This document shows positions 28,286 through 37,416 of a stretch of 64,000 bases of DNA, in pieces (position 1 is the stretch's first letter; every line of letters begins with the position of its first letter). The notes under the pieces were generated by a model, which saw nothing but the letters and a program-made list of their open reading frames with translations, had not been told where the DNA came from and ran no database searches. The stretch is from Winslowiella arboricola (GTDB lineage Bacteria > Pseudomonadota > Gammaproteobacteria > Enterobacterales > Enterobacteriaceae): contig NZ_JAODIM010000043.1 in assembly GCF_025527015.1 (NCBI RefSeq), positions 496,001 through 560,000 on the forward strand, read 5' to 3'. Both the position numbers and the translations under genes were made by a program.

Positions 28286-28574
28286 TAAAACAGACCATCA
28301 GAAGACAGGAGAGAAGGTTAGCAGGATTCCGGTAGCACGGTTCGTATACTGATATTCAATTTAACATAATATACATTATGCGCACCAAGGTCACGATACG
28401 TGAAATCTGATGTTTATCCGCAGCCTGAGGTTCTGCTTAAATCACCCATTACTCTGCGCCAGCCCAGCCATGCCTCTGACAGCCGGGATCTTCAGCCATC
28501 ATTTGACGCAATGTTGTTAGCCGGCGAATTGCTCTTTCAGTCCTCCTCCTCTGTGTAGCTTAACCAACTGCGGC
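28286..28574. other. Gene-free terminus region containing dif
   Basis: About 290 bp between the DUF4440 remnant and the YkvA-like gene. It contains the dif site and, 34 bp before it, the second copy of a 13-bp string also present at 23486-23498. No gene seen. Confidence 0.6.
28359..28386 (-). other. dif: Chromosome dimer resolution site dif
   Basis: The 28 bp read on the - strand are identical to the E. coli dif site as I know it: XerC half GGTGCGCATAA, six-base centre TGTATA, XerD half TTATGTTAAAT. XerCD recombine at dif under FtsK control to resolve chromosome dimers. The site marks the replication terminus of this chromosome. FtsK-orienting GGGNAGGG motifs to its left (8915, 11294, 16868 and 27765 on the + strand) point towards it. 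Confidence 0.97.
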
Positions 28575-28970
28575 TTACTTGCAAAAAAAGGCTCTGGTCA
28601 GGAGAATGCTGCCCGCGATCCAGATGGCAATAAACACGGCTGCGGTCACACGACTTACGGGCCTTTCGGCGATCTGTGAGGCAGTTTTCCGATGCTGGTC
28701 CATTATCTCTGGCGGAATCAGTCGAACAACCAGCATGATTCCGAGCGGCACAAGGATCAGGTCATCAAGATAGCCGATCACCGGAATAAAGTCAGGGATA
28801 AGGTCAATCGGTGACACTGCATAGGCAGCAACAATCAAAGCGAGCAACTTGGCGTACCATGGTGTACCCGGGTCGCGGCCAGCAAGCCATACGGCGTGCA
28901 CATCACGCTTGATATTACGCGCCCATTGCTTTGCTCTTCCTGTTATTGTGCGATCTCTGGTGTCTGGCAT
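28575..28970 (-). CDS. YkvA-family (DUF1232) membrane protein
   Basis: 131 residues. The DUF1232 signature YAKLLALIVAAYAVSPIDLIPDFIPVIGYLDDL is clear (two membrane-inserted helices with SPIDLIPDFIP), followed by another transmembrane helix near the C-terminus (AAVFIAIWIAGSILLTRAF). Function unknown in general. It is the first gene to the right of dif and is transcribed towards it. Confidence 0.85.
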   Translation of the reverse strand: MPDTRDRTITGRAKQWARNIKRDVHAVWLAGRDPGTPWYAKLLALIVAAYAVSPIDLIPDFIPVIGYLDDLILVPLGIMLVVRLIPPEIMDQHRKTASQIAERPVSRVTAAVFIAIWIAGSILLTRAFFCK

Positions 28971-29147
28971 CTGTGCATTTCCTTAAGTGAACAGGTAATG
29001 TGCTCTAAAATGAATGTATAAGGGCAATTAAAATGATCTCACTGCCCTTATCTCTTCAGCAACCCGGCTAGCCGATATCGGCCTGCAGTGCGCCTGTCTA
29101 ATGCACCCACTTGCTGATTTAGAACTCTATTTTTTCTTCTTACTAAA

Positions 29148-30197
29148 TCAGTGCCATCCAGCAGCGGGCCAGGCTGACTGGCGTCTTGCCCTGGTGCACA
29201 TCATCGTCACGGGCGGCGAGAACGCCGCCCCTGCATAAGAGCGAAGAGTGTTGCTGGGGAGCTGTTCAGTGAAAAACATCAGCAATCGCTTGACGCTTAA
29301 CAGTGAATCTACAAGTTTTTTAGTTTTAAGGTAATGATCGAGTAGCATCACCGCCGCATCCTGTGGCGCGCCTGCCAGCGCTTTACCTAAATCCGGGCCG
29401 GGAAAACCTGAGCGCGGCGCCGACATATCCGTCACCCCTGCCAGCACCAGGCTCTCTCCACGCCGCTCAATTACCGTATGGCTATTGATCAGCGGTTTCA
29501 TTCCCAGTGAGTCAAGGTGCTCGGTCCATGCCTGTTGTTCAAAGAAATATTCGTGATTGCCGGTGATCGCAAACACACCATCTGGCGCACGCAGCCCGCG
29601 CAGCGGATCGACGTCCCCTTTCCTGTTTGCCAGCGTGCCATCAATCACATCGCCGGTGATCACGATAAGGTCAACACTCAGGGCATTTGCCTGTTTGACC
29701 AGACGCGTTGTCCATAATCGGTTAAACAGCTTGCTGATATGTAAATCAGTCAGCTGCAACAGCTGATAGCCCTCAAACTGATGCGACAGGTTTTTGACTT
29801 CGATAATAATGTCTTTAACCGGCGGTACGCGTATTGCCTGATAAACCCCAAATGCCGCCAGCAGCAGCGCCGCAATACCCGCCACATAGCGAACAAAAGG
29901 CACAATCTCCAGCGGATGCTGCAACAGCATGGCGATAAGCATCACCACGTCGAGCAGTAGCTGGGAAATGGCGATAAATAACACCGCACTGAACGCCCAG
30001 TTAAACAGGATAATGACGATTCTCGGCATCTCCGGCGACATCGCGCTGCCAGATGAAAACTTGCTGAACAACAGATATTGCGAGGAGAGCAGCATCAGTA
30101 ACGAGATCACAACTTTTACCGCTGGCGGCCACGGCAACGGGCCAATAAAGCGCACGATGGCATACCAGCTGGGCAGGCTAAAAATCAGATGGAACAT
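29148..30197 (-). pseudogene. Membrane-anchored metallophosphoesterase with lost C-terminus
   Basis: Four N-terminal transmembrane segments are followed by a calcineurin-like phosphoesterase domain: LLQLTDLHIS (first metal motif), VITGDVIDG (second), FAITGNHEY (third). After AVMLLDH the protein departs from the family: the GHTHGGQ-type metal ligand segment is missing, and the last 60 residues read through unrelated sequence containing a REP-like element (29211-29234). The active site would be incomplete, so the gene is probably a deletion remnant. It follows the sigma factor gene by 38 bp. Confidence 0.75.
29211..29234. repeat. Single REP-like element inside the truncated phosphoesterase
   Basis: Matches the arm at 12335-12358 at 23 of 24 positions (one A to G change near the end). 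It lies within the aberrant 3' end of the metallophosphoesterase frame, consistent with a rearrangement at or near a REP element. Confidence 0.8.
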
Positions 30198-30235
30198 TAT
30201 TCTGTTTCCCGGAAATTAAGTTATACGCCGGGCAT

Positions 30236-30799
30236 TCAGGTGTCGATCAACGCATCATAAAGCACCTGAAGCCGCAGTCGCAAAAACAGCACCGCCTGGT
30301 GCTTACGTGATAACAGGGTTTCAACCGCAGTCCCTGTTTCATCGGCGAGTTGCTTAAAGGAATAGCCCTGAAGTTCTGTCTTTTCAAACGCTTCACGCTG
30401 TGCCAGCGGCATATCCGCCAGTGCCTGCTCCAGCTCCTGCCAGACCAGCTGACTTAAATAGTGATCCTCAGCGCTGTTTTGCGGATTCAGCAATATCTCA
30501 CCCAGCTCATCCCCCGCTGGCCACTGTTTATCCAGCATGTCGGATAGCAGCAGTTCACGCTTTTTACGCGACCGGTCAATCAGCTCATTACGGGCAGCGC
30601 GATAGAGCCACGCGGCGACCTGTTCAACAGGATGCAGATAACTATCGGCTTTAATCAACTGATAGCTGATCTCCTGATAAACATCCTCTGCATCAGCAAG
30701 ACTCGCGGTGCGCCTGGCAATAAACGCCCGCAGCCGTTTCTGGCAGCCACGCAGAGCAGCGATCAGATCAAGGTTCCGCTCCGTCGCTATTTTAGCCAT
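30236..30799 (-). CDS. ECF-like RNA polymerase sigma factor
   Basis: 187 residues with sigma region 2 (DAEDVYQEISYQLI and AAWLYRAARNELIDRSRK) and region 4 (MPLAQREAFEKTELQGYSFKQLADETGTAVETLLSRKHQA, a helix-turn-helix). It is an extracytoplasmic-function type sigma-70 family member with no clear named group. The start codon overlaps by one base the stop of an upstream small membrane protein gene, which is the natural candidate for its anti-sigma partner or sensor. Confidence 0.88.
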   Translation of the reverse strand: MAKIATERNLDLIAALRGCQKRLRAFIARRTASLADAEDVYQEISYQLIKADSYLHPVEQVAAWLYRAARNELIDRSRKKRELLLSDMLDKQWPAGDELGEILLNPQNSAEDHYLSQLVWQELEQALADMPLAQREAFEKTELQGYSFKQLADETGTAVETLLSRKHQAVLFLRLRLQVLYDALIDT

Positions 30800-31152
30800 T
30801 ATGCCTGGCCACCCTCGTCGCTGCGTGATTCAGCGTCCCGATCCTTGCGACTACAGCATCCATGCCAGCGCCCTCTGCCACGCTGCTTGATAAATGCCTC
30901 ACGCTCCTCGGGGCTCATCGCCATCCAGTGTTCACGTAGTTCCCGGCGGTGACGACCAAACAGGCCATGGCCGCGGAAACCGCCGAACAGGATTTTACTG
31001 AGGATCAGTAATCCCAGCGCCTGGAAAAAACCGATGCTTTTTACGCCAAAGATAGCCGGCAACAGCGCATTCCACAGCAACATCACCAGGGTTGTCACCG
31101 CGATAACCGCCACGGCAATCATAAGCACTATTTTAAATTTACGATTTTTCAT
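30799..31152 (-). CDS. Small two-helix membrane protein co-transcribed with sigma factor
   Basis: 117 residues from ATG 31152. The open frame extends further upstream, but the preceding 31 residues do not look like a membrane protein start. Two transmembrane helices (about 7-29 and 36-57) are followed by a basic tail with MSPEEREAFIKQRGRGRWHGCC and a closing acidic stretch. TAATG overlap with the sigma factor gene implies coupled translation. The His/Cys-containing tail might bind a metal or interact with the sigma factor; this is inference. Confidence 0.75.
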   Translation of the reverse strand: MKNRKFKIVLMIAVAVIAVTTLVMLLWNALLPAIFGVKSIGFFQALGLLILSKILFGGFRGHGLFGRHRRELREHWMAMSPEEREAFIKQRGRGRWHGCCSRKDRDAESRSDEGGQA

Positions 31153-31312
31153 TTTGTCCACTCTATGTTGTTTGGCTACAGAGGTAGACGAATCAGCGTT
31201 AAAAATATTTGCGGCGGAATGCATTTTTTTTACTGAGACGTGCAACGACGTTCGCGGCCAGACTTCGCAATCGCTGCGCGCTAAGGTATAGTCCGCATTT
31301 TACGGAGGAACC

Positions 31313-32185
31313 ATGCTGACCAACACATCCATTCGCCTTAACAAATATATTAGCGAGAGCGGTATCTGCTCGCGCCGTGATGCCGATCGTTACATCGAAC
31401 AGGGAAATGTTTTTATCAACGGCAAACGTGCCACGGTGGGTATTCAGGTCTCTCCTGGCGATGTGGTGAAGGTTAATGGTCAGCTTATCGAGCCGCGTGA
31501 CGAAGAAGATCTGGTGCTGATCGCGCTGAATAAGCCGGTTGGCATTATCAGCACTACGGAAGAGGGTGAACAGGATAACATTGTTAATTTTGTTAACCAC
31601 AGCAAGCGCGTCTTCCCTATCGGCCGTCTGGATAAAGAGTCGCAGGGACTGATTTTCCTGACCAATCACGGCGATCTGGTCAACAAAATCCTGCGCGCCG
31701 GCAACGATCATGAAAAAGAGTATGTGGTGACCGTCAACAAGCCAGTGACCGACGAGTTTATTGTCGGCCTGGGGGCTGGTGTGCCGATGCTCGGCACGGT
31801 GACCAAAAAATGCAAAGTAAAGAAAGAAGCGACCTTTGTGTTTCGCATCACGCTGGTACAGGGGCTTAACCGTCAGATTCGTCGCATGTGTAAGCACTTT
31901 GGCTATGAAGTGACTAAGCTTGAACGCACGCGAATCATGAACGTCAATCTGAAGGGGTTGCCGCAGGGTGAATGGCGCGATCTGACCGACGATGAACTGA
32001 TTGAGTTATTTAAACTGATTGAAAACTCCTCCTCCGAGGAAAAACCGGTGAAAAAAGCCCCGGTTAAAGCTGCCGCCGCGAAAAAACCGGCGGTCAGCGG
32101 GCCAAAAAACAGCGAAAAATCAGATGGTAATTCGGCTTCGCGCAAGCGCTTTAACCAGCCCGGGCGTAAGAAAAAGGGGCGTTAA
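31313..32185 (+). CDS. rluF: 23S rRNA pseudouridine(2604) synthase RluF
   Basis: 290 residues with an N-terminal S4 RNA-binding domain ([31 protein letters not shown]) and a pseudouridine synthase catalytic core ([17 protein letters not shown] with the catalytic Asp; [20 protein letters not shown]). A Lys/Ala-rich basic tail follows. It modifies U2604 of 23S rRNA in E. coli. GGAGG precedes the ATG. It overlaps the convergent antitoxin gene by 4 bp. Confidence 0.95.
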   Translation: MLTNTSIRLNKYISESGICSRRDADRYIEQGNVFINGKRATVGIQVSPGDVVKVNGQLIEPRDEEDLVLIALNKPVGIISTTEEGEQDNIVNFVNHSKRVFPIGRLDKESQGLIFLTNHGDLVNKILRAGNDHEKEYVVTVNKPVTDEFIVGLGAGVPMLGTVTKKCKVKKEATFVFRITLVQGLNRQIRRMCKHFGYEVTKLERTRIMNVNLKGLPQGEWRDLTDDELIELFKLIENSSSEEKPVKKAPVKAAAAKKPAVSGPKNSEKSDGNSASRKRFNQPGRKKKGR

Positions 32186-32469
32186 GCCTCACGTAATACC
32201 TGAACAAAATCAGGCTTTCGTTCAAGTACTTTGAGTAGCTTCAACGCTGCTCCGGATGGACTTCTCCGCCCTTGTTCCCATGCCTGGACCAGAGCGGAGC
32301 TTACGCCAATCAGTATTGCGAAGTCATCCTGCTTCATGTGAGTCCTGGCCCTGATAGCTTTAACATCCGGCACCGCGTAACGCGTTACTCTGGCTGGCTC
32401 TTTTCTACCCTGACTGATCTCAACAGCTTCATCGACTGACGCCATAAGCTCATTAAAGAAATCACTCAT
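32182..32469 (-). CDS. NadS-family HTH antitoxin
   Basis: 95 residues ending in an Xre-type helix-turn-helix ([38 protein letters not shown]). Such NadS/HigA-like proteins are encoded after a RelE/HigB-like toxin, as here; the ATG overlaps the end of the ancestral toxin frame. It should bind the upstream operators and repress the pair. The antitoxin appears intact although the toxin is frameshifted. Confidence 0.85.
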   Translation of the reverse strand: MSDFFNELMASVDEAVEISQGRKEPARVTRYAVPDVKAIRARTHMKQDDFAILIGVSSALVQAWEQGRRSPSGAALKLLKVLERKPDFVQVLREA

Positions 32470-32806
32470 AATTTACCGCCTTTCAATTTGTGTATGGCTT
32501 CTTTGAGTGCATTCTTTTCTGCCCCCGTTAAGCTGTCTTTTCGGTTCTTTGGATAAGCCATGAATAGCCATATCCTGCCGTCAGTTTCCTGAAAATAATA
32601 GATATTGCGAATGCCTCCGCTCTGCCCTTTATTTTTTCAGCAACAGCGAACCGAACCTTACGACAGCCACCAGTGCCTTTAATCACATCTCCAGCTTTGG
32701 GGTTCACTAAAAGCATTTCCTGAAATTTAAGATACTCTTCATCCTCAAGTAACGCCTCTATCTGTCGGGTAAAGATTGAGGTTTCTATAAACTCATAGTA
32801 TTCCAT
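32466..32806 (-). pseudogene. Frameshifted RelE/HigB-type toxin
   Basis: Residues 1-58 read as a RelE-superfamily toxin (IFTRQIEALLEDEEYLKF, GTGGCRKVRFAVAEK). The frame then shifts at a run of six A on the coding strand (32632-32637) and ends out of frame at 32528. With seven A the frame continues as NKGQSGGIRNIYYF, then IWLFMAYPKN and EKNALKEAIHKLKGG, to a stop at 32466 overlapping the antitoxin ATG. That restored product is a normal toxin of about 112 residues. Confidence 0.85.
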
Positions 32807-33209
32807 TACGTGAATCTTCCTTGTTAGATGCCTGAATTTTACTCGTACAAGGTAAGACTTACAACCATGTAAAAAACATGGTTAATACAGGTTTGGTTCC
32901 ATATAAAGATATTAAAAAAGATGAATTCTCGCGCCATCTGGCAGTAAAAACTACCCTGTTTTACCCCCTCGCTTCCTCCGCGCCGCACTTATTAATCGCC
33001 ATGTAACAGAGTTATGGCAATATCATCGATTACAAAATCACCAACACTATGATTTATATGACAAAATCATAAACAAATTTAAACAAAATTAGTTATTGAG
33101 TCGCAGGGCAAAAAGCCATATATTGGCCGCGCTTTTTCATACTGTAGTTAACTTATTCATTTAATTATTCAACTGTGGCGTTAAAGCCCATGGTTGTAGG
33201 AGAGATATG
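32807..33209. other. Intergenic region between toxin and dat
   Basis: About 400 bp. The left part holds two palindromes (32852-32862 and 32863-32883) upstream of the toxin start. An unconvincing 42-codon frame starts at 32878 within the second one. The right part is AT-rich and presumably holds the dat promoter; no specific site was recognised. Confidence 0.5.
32852..32883. promoter_or_regulatory. Candidate toxin-antitoxin operators (two adjacent palindromes)
   Basis: GTAAGACTTAC at 32852-32862 is an exact palindrome around one base. Immediately after it, AACCATGT (32863-32870) and ACATGGTT (32876-32883) form an 8-bp inverted repeat around five A. Both lie 46-77 bp upstream of the toxin start, where autoregulatory operators of such pairs usually lie. 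Confidence 0.5.
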
Positions 33210-34592
33210 ATGACGGATAAAGTCCGTATTGATACTTTAGATGCGAATTCATTACATGGAAACAATGAAACCTATTTAGCGCGTCAGGCTGAATTTGAAT
33301 CGAATGTCAGGAGTTATCCGCGCAAATTGCCGTTAGCAATTGCCAAAGCTCAGGGCGTTTGGATTACTGATGTTGAGAATAATCAATATCTTGATTGCCT
33401 GGCTGGCGCCGGTACGCTGGCGCTTGGTCATAATCATCCTGATGTTCTGCAAAGCATTCAAAATGTCATTACCAGCGGCTTGCCGTTACATACACTTGAT
33501 CTGACTACGCCGTTAAAAGACAAGTTCTCCGAGTACCTGCTCTCTTTACTGCCAGGCGAAGGTAAAGAGTACTGCCTGCAGTTTACCGGTCCATCCGGTG
33601 CTGATGCGGTGGAAGCCGCGATCAAACTGGCGAAAAAGCACACCGGCCGTACCGGCGTGATCAGCTTCTCCGGTGGTTATCATGGCATGACCCACGGCGC
33701 GCTGGCGGTTACCGGCAACCTGTCTCCAAAAGAAGCCATCAATGGCATTATGCCGGAAGTGCAGTTTATGCCTTATCCGCATCTGTACCGCTGCCCGCTG
33801 GGTATCGGCGGTGAAGCTGGCGTTAAAGCATTAACTTACTATTTCGAAAACCTGATCAATGACGTTGAAAGCGGCGTGCGCAAACCTGCGGCGGTGATTC
33901 TGGAAGCGGTTCAGGGTGAAGGCGGTGTCAACCCGGCGCCGGCGGAATGGTTGCAGAAAATCCGTAAAGTGACGCAGGAACACGGCATTCTGCTGATTAT
34001 CGACGAAGTTCAGGCAGGCTTTGCCCGTACTGGCAAATTCTTTGCTTTTGAGCACGCCGGTATTCAGCCAGATATTATCGTTATGTCGAAAGCGGTTGGT
34101 GGTGGTCTGCCACTGGCGGTTCTGGGCATCAAAAAACAGTTCGACGCCTGGGAACCTGGCCATCATACCGGCACTTTCCGTGGCAACCAGCTGGCGATGG
34201 CCACCGGCCTGACCACGCTGCAGTACCTGAAAGACAACCAGATTGCTGAGAAAGTCGCTGCCCAGGGTGAATGGCTGAAGGCCAGACTGGCAGAACTGCA
34301 GCAACGTTACCCGGTAATTGGCAACGTGCGCGGTCTGGGCTTAATGATCGGTATTGAGATGGTTAAACCTGACGAAGCGCAGGATCATATGGGTTGTCAC
34401 CCGGCTGATGGTCAGTTATCCGCATTGCTGCAGAAAAAATGCTTTGAATCCGGTCTGATTCTTGAACGTGGCGGACGCCATGGCAGCGTATTACGCCTGC
34501 TGCCGTCCCTGCTGATTACTCATGAAGAATTAGCCATTTTCCTCGATAAATTTGAAAACGCCCTGCTTTCCGCTGGCGTCAAACCAGTTTGA
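33210..34592 (+). CDS. dat: Diaminobutyrate-2-oxoglutarate aminotransferase
   Basis: 460 residues, class III PLP aminotransferase. Seen: [103 protein letters not shown] (PLP Lys), HTGTFRGNQ. It makes L-2,4-diaminobutyrate from aspartate semialdehyde. The second ATG (33210) is 7 bases after GGAG and is preferred to 33207. It lies directly before ddc, forming the 1,3-diaminopropane pathway. Confidence 0.93.
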   Translation: MTDKVRIDTLDANSLHGNNETYLARQAEFESNVRSYPRKLPLAIAKAQGVWITDVENNQYLDCLAGAGTLALGHNHPDVLQSIQNVITSGLPLHTLDLTTPLKDKFSEYLLSLLPGEGKEYCLQFTGPSGADAVEAAIKLAKKHTGRTGVISFSGGYHGMTHGALAVTGNLSPKEAINGIMPEVQFMPYPHLYRCPLGIGGEAGVKALTYYFENLINDVESGVRKPAAVILEAVQGEGGVNPAPAEWLQKIRKVTQEHGILLIIDEVQAGFARTGKFFAFEHAGIQPDIIVMSKAVGGGLPLAVLGIKKQFDAWEPGHHTGTFRGNQLAMATGLTTLQYLKDNQIAEKVAAQGEWLKARLAELQQRYPVIGNVRGLGLMIGIEMVKPDEAQDHMGCHPADGQLSALLQKKCFESGLILERGGRHGSVLRLLPSLLITHEELAIFLDKFENALLSAGVKPV

Positions 34593-34606
34593 GTGGAGTG
34601 AATTCG

Positions 34607-36079
34607 ATGTCCAGGTTAAACCCGATTCTGGCGGCTTCAGCGCAAAGTACTGAGGCCTACCAGCAGGCGATTGCCCAGAGTAGCGAAGCCGTCGTGCAGT
34701 GGCTGCAACAGCCCGAGATGTATCAGGGCAAAACGGTTGCTGAACTGCGTGAGCGCATTACGCTGGACTTTAATCCTCAGGGTCTGGGCAACCAGGCGGC
34801 GATTGAACGTGCGATTGAATACTTTTTAAAAGACAGCCTGTCGGTGCATCACCCGCAGTGCGTTGCGCATCTGCACTGCCCGAGCCTGGTGGTTAGCCAG
34901 GCCGCTGAAGTGCTGATTAACGCCACTAACCAGAGTATGGACTCCTGGGATCAAAGCCCGTCAGCCACCATCATTGAGATGAAGCTGATTGAATGGCTGC
35001 GTACCCAGGTGGGTTATCAGCCTGGCGATGCTGGCGTGTTCACCAGTGGCGGCACCCAGAGCAATCTGATGGGTCTGATGCTGGCGCGTGATGCCTTCTT
35101 TGCGCGTCAGGGACACTCAATCCAGCAAGATGGCCTGGTCGGTAATCTGCGCAAGATTAAAGTGTTATGTTCTGAAAATGCCCATTTCTCAGTGCAGAAG
35201 AACATGGCTTTACTTGGCCTTGGTTATCAGTCGGTTACGCTGGTGAAAACCGATCGCTTTGCACGCATGGATCTGAACGATTTAGCCGAAAAAGTGGCGC
35301 TGGCGCAGGCCAATGGCGAGCAGATTCTGGCGATTGTGGCGACCGCAGGCACCACTGATGCCGGCGCCATCGATCCGCTGCGCGCCATCGCCACGCTGGC
35401 GGCGCAACATCAGATCTGGGTGCATGTGGATGCTGCCTGGGGTGGCGCATTGCTGCTGTCAGAGAAGTATCGCGACTATCTGGATGGTATTGAATTAGTG
35501 GATTCAATTACTCTGGACTTCCACAAACAGTTCTTCCAGACCATCAGTTGTGGCGCTTTCCTGTTAAAAGAAGAGCGTCACTATGAGCTGATGCGTTATC
35601 AGGCCGCTTACCTGAACTCCGAGTTTGACGAAGCGCAGGGCGTGCCAAACCTTGTATCGAAATCACTGCAGACCACCCGCCGTTTTGATGCGTTAAAACT
35701 GTGGATGGGACTGGAAGCGTTAGGCCAGCAGCAGTACGCCGCGATCATCGATCATGGCGTTACTCTGGCCCAACAGGTTGCGCACTATGTTACTGAGCAG
35801 GCGTCGCTGGAGCTGGTTATGCAGCCACAGCTCGCCAGCGTGCTGTTCCGCTATCGCCCGCACCAGCTGGCGAACAGCGGTGATGCGGCAGTCGCATTGC
35901 ACAACCAGCAGATTGGCGATGCGCTGCTGGAATCCGGTCGCGCCAATGTTGGGGTAACCGAGTTTAATGGCATCACCTGCCTGAAACTGACGTTACTGAA
36001 CCCGACAGTGACGCTGGAGGATATTAAAGTCCTGCTGGCGCTGGTTGAGACCACCGCGCAACAGCTGCTGACCGCGTAA
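34607..36079 (+). CDS. ddc: L-2,4-diaminobutyrate decarboxylase
   Basis: 490 residues of the group II PLP-dependent decarboxylases. Seen: HPQCVAHLHCPSLVVSQAAEV, SMDSWDQSPSATIIEMKLIEWLR, GVFTSGGTQSNLMGLMLARD, VATAGTTDAGAIDPL, WVHVDAAWGGALLLS and DSITLDFHKQFFQTISCGAFL (PLP Lys). It produces 1,3-diaminopropane from diaminobutyrate made by Dat. The ATG at 34607 has GGAG at 8 bases; a TTG at 34589 is a weaker alternative. A strong terminator follows. Confidence 0.93.
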   Translation: MSRLNPILAASAQSTEAYQQAIAQSSEAVVQWLQQPEMYQGKTVAELRERITLDFNPQGLGNQAAIERAIEYFLKDSLSVHHPQCVAHLHCPSLVVSQAAEVLINATNQSMDSWDQSPSATIIEMKLIEWLRTQVGYQPGDAGVFTSGGTQSNLMGLMLARDAFFARQGHSIQQDGLVGNLRKIKVLCSENAHFSVQKNMALLGLGYQSVTLVKTDRFARMDLNDLAEKVALAQANGEQILAIVATAGTTDAGAIDPLRAIATLAAQHQIWVHVDAAWGGALLLSEKYRDYLDGIELVDSITLDFHKQFFQTISCGAFLLKEERHYELMRYQAAYLNSEFDEAQGVPNLVSKSLQTTRRFDALKLWMGLEALGQQQYAAIIDHGVTLAQQVAHYVTEQASLELVMQPQLASVLFRYRPHQLANSGDAAVALHNQQIGDALLESGRANVGVTEFNGITCLKLTLLNPTVTLEDIKVLLALVETTAQQLLTA

Positions 36080-36100
36080 CTCCCTGCTCAGACCACGTAG

Positions 36101-36135
36101 AAAGCCGATAACAATAACTGTTATCGGCTTTTTTT
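36101..36135 (+). terminator. Rho-independent terminator after ddc
   Basis: GCCGATAACA, loop ATAAC, TGTTATCGGC, then seven T (36129-36135), preceded by AAA. It also lies immediately beyond the convergent ArsR-like reading frame and may serve both. Confidence 0.93.
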
Positions 36136-36280
36136 ATGCCTGCCGTCCGTTGCTAATCAACCATAACTCCTGCTGATCCCGTTGCTGCAACAGCGCCTTT
36201 TCCCACGCCAGATACTGACGCGCCGCTGTGACGATCAGGGTATAAAACAGCAAGTCGATGCGCTCTTTTCCCGGCGGTGG

Positions 36281-36664
36281 CTAATGTTTTTCTGCCGGAA
36301 AGGTGACGGTAGCGAAAACCAGTTCATCGCCCTGCCCTGGGCGCTCGATTTTCTCTTCTGTATATGATGCCGCTGGTGCGTTAGCCGCCGCGTGATCGCC
36401 CCTGAGCAGTCCGCTTAACGCCATCACTAACTGCTGTGGCATGCCTTTGCTGATGGCATAGGTCACCGATTTCGCTTCGCGGTTTGACCATACCAGACCC
36501 GCCTCACGCAGCACCGCAAGGTGCTGTGAAAGATTCGGCTGTTTGATCTGCAGCTTCTCTTCCAGCTCCGATACGGTTTGTGGCTGCTGAAACAGGATCA
36601 GCGCCACATTTAGTCTGATCGGATGGCCCAGCAAACGCAGCAATGCCGCCATATCCTCAATCAT
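36281..36664 (-). CDS. ArsR-family winged-helix repressor, possibly truncated
   Basis: 127 residues. The ArsR-type DNA-binding core is clear (LLGHPIRLNVALILFQQPQTVSELEEKLQIKQPNLSQHLAVLREAGLV). There is no cysteine, so it is not a thiol-based sensor of the BigR or ArsR kind. It starts one base after the stop of the peroxiredoxin gene. After the TAG stop the same frame stays open for 48 protein-like codons (to TAA at 36134), ending in YLAWEKALLQQRDQQELWLI and a short tail. The stop may therefore be a nonsense mutation in a longer protein of about 176 residues. Confidence 0.82.
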   Translation of the reverse strand: MIEDMAALLRLLGHPIRLNVALILFQQPQTVSELEEKLQIKQPNLSQHLAVLREAGLVWSNREAKSVTYAISKGMPQQLVMALSGLLRGDHAAANAPAASYTEEKIERPGQGDELVFATVTFPAEKH

Positions 36665-37348
36665 TTACGGCTCCTTGCTATTCAGCGGGTTGCTACAGGT
36701 TTTGTAATACCAGTCCGGCGCGCTGCTGTCTTCAAGACGCGCCCGCGCGCCCTCTATCGTGCGCGGCGGCGGTACAATCGTATCCTCGCCGGGTTGCCAC
36801 TCAGCAGGCGTATAGAACGGTACTTCGTAGCTCAGTTTTATCGCTTCAAGCTGGCGCAGCAACTCCTGCACGGATCGTCCGGTGGAGATCGGATACCAGC
36901 TAATGGCGCGAATAATCCCTTCCGGGTCAATCAGAAATACCCCTCTTACCGTACCCGATGAGTGGGAGTTGCGCGGCAACATGCCGAAGGCTCTGGCCAC
37001 TTCCATTGACGGATCTTCAATCAGCGGAAATGGAATATCGACTGCAAAATTCACTTTGATGCTGTTCAGCCATGCCAGATGTGAGTAAAGCCCGTCGATG
37101 GAAAGCCCAAGCAGCTGGCAGTTAAGCGCCTCAAAGCGTGGAGCTGCGCGGGCAAAAGCGATCAGCTCACTGGTGCACACCGGCGTGAAATCCGCCGGAT
37201 GGGAAAACAGCATAACCCACCGCCCCCGATAGGCATTCAGGCTGATATCACCATGGGTGGAACGTGCGACAAAGTTGGGCGCTTCTTCATACAGAAACGG
37301 CGGTGCGTTGCAGGCTGGCGCTGCGCTTTCAGACTCTCTCTGCGACAT
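36665..37348 (-). CDS. Prx6-like 1-Cys peroxiredoxin
   Basis: 227 residues with the thioredoxin-like AhpC/TSA core. The peroxidatic motif PADFTPVCTSE is that of the Prx6 subgroup, followed by LLGLSIDGLYSHLAWL, and RGVFLIDPEGIIRAISWYP. A C-terminal extension contains another Cys (YYKTCSNPLN), a motif seen in this subgroup. It reduces peroxides in the cytoplasm. It is first in an operon with an ArsR-type gene and is divergent from the sulfonate-type operon; sulfur oxidation or flavin monooxygenases may generate the peroxide it removes (inference). Confidence 0.88.
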   Translation of the reverse strand: MSQRESESAAPACNAPPFLYEEAPNFVARSTHGDISLNAYRGRWVMLFSHPADFTPVCTSELIAFARAAPRFEALNCQLLGLSIDGLYSHLAWLNSIKVNFAVDIPFPLIEDPSMEVARAFGMLPRNSHSSGTVRGVFLIDPEGIIRAISWYPISTGRSVQELLRQLEAIKLSYEVPFYTPAEWQPGEDTIVPPPRTIEGARARLEDSSAPDWYYKTCSNPLNSKEP

Positions 37349-37416
37349 ATATTCCCTGTTGGCATAACAATTTATATATTCAATATTTCATATATGACAT
37401 ACAAATTCCACCGTAA

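Noticed and set aside
32878-33006. Small 42-codon reading frame (starting MVNTGLVPYKD) upstream of dat
   Set aside because: No RBS and it begins inside the candidate operator palindrome; the sequence is not recognised as a protein.
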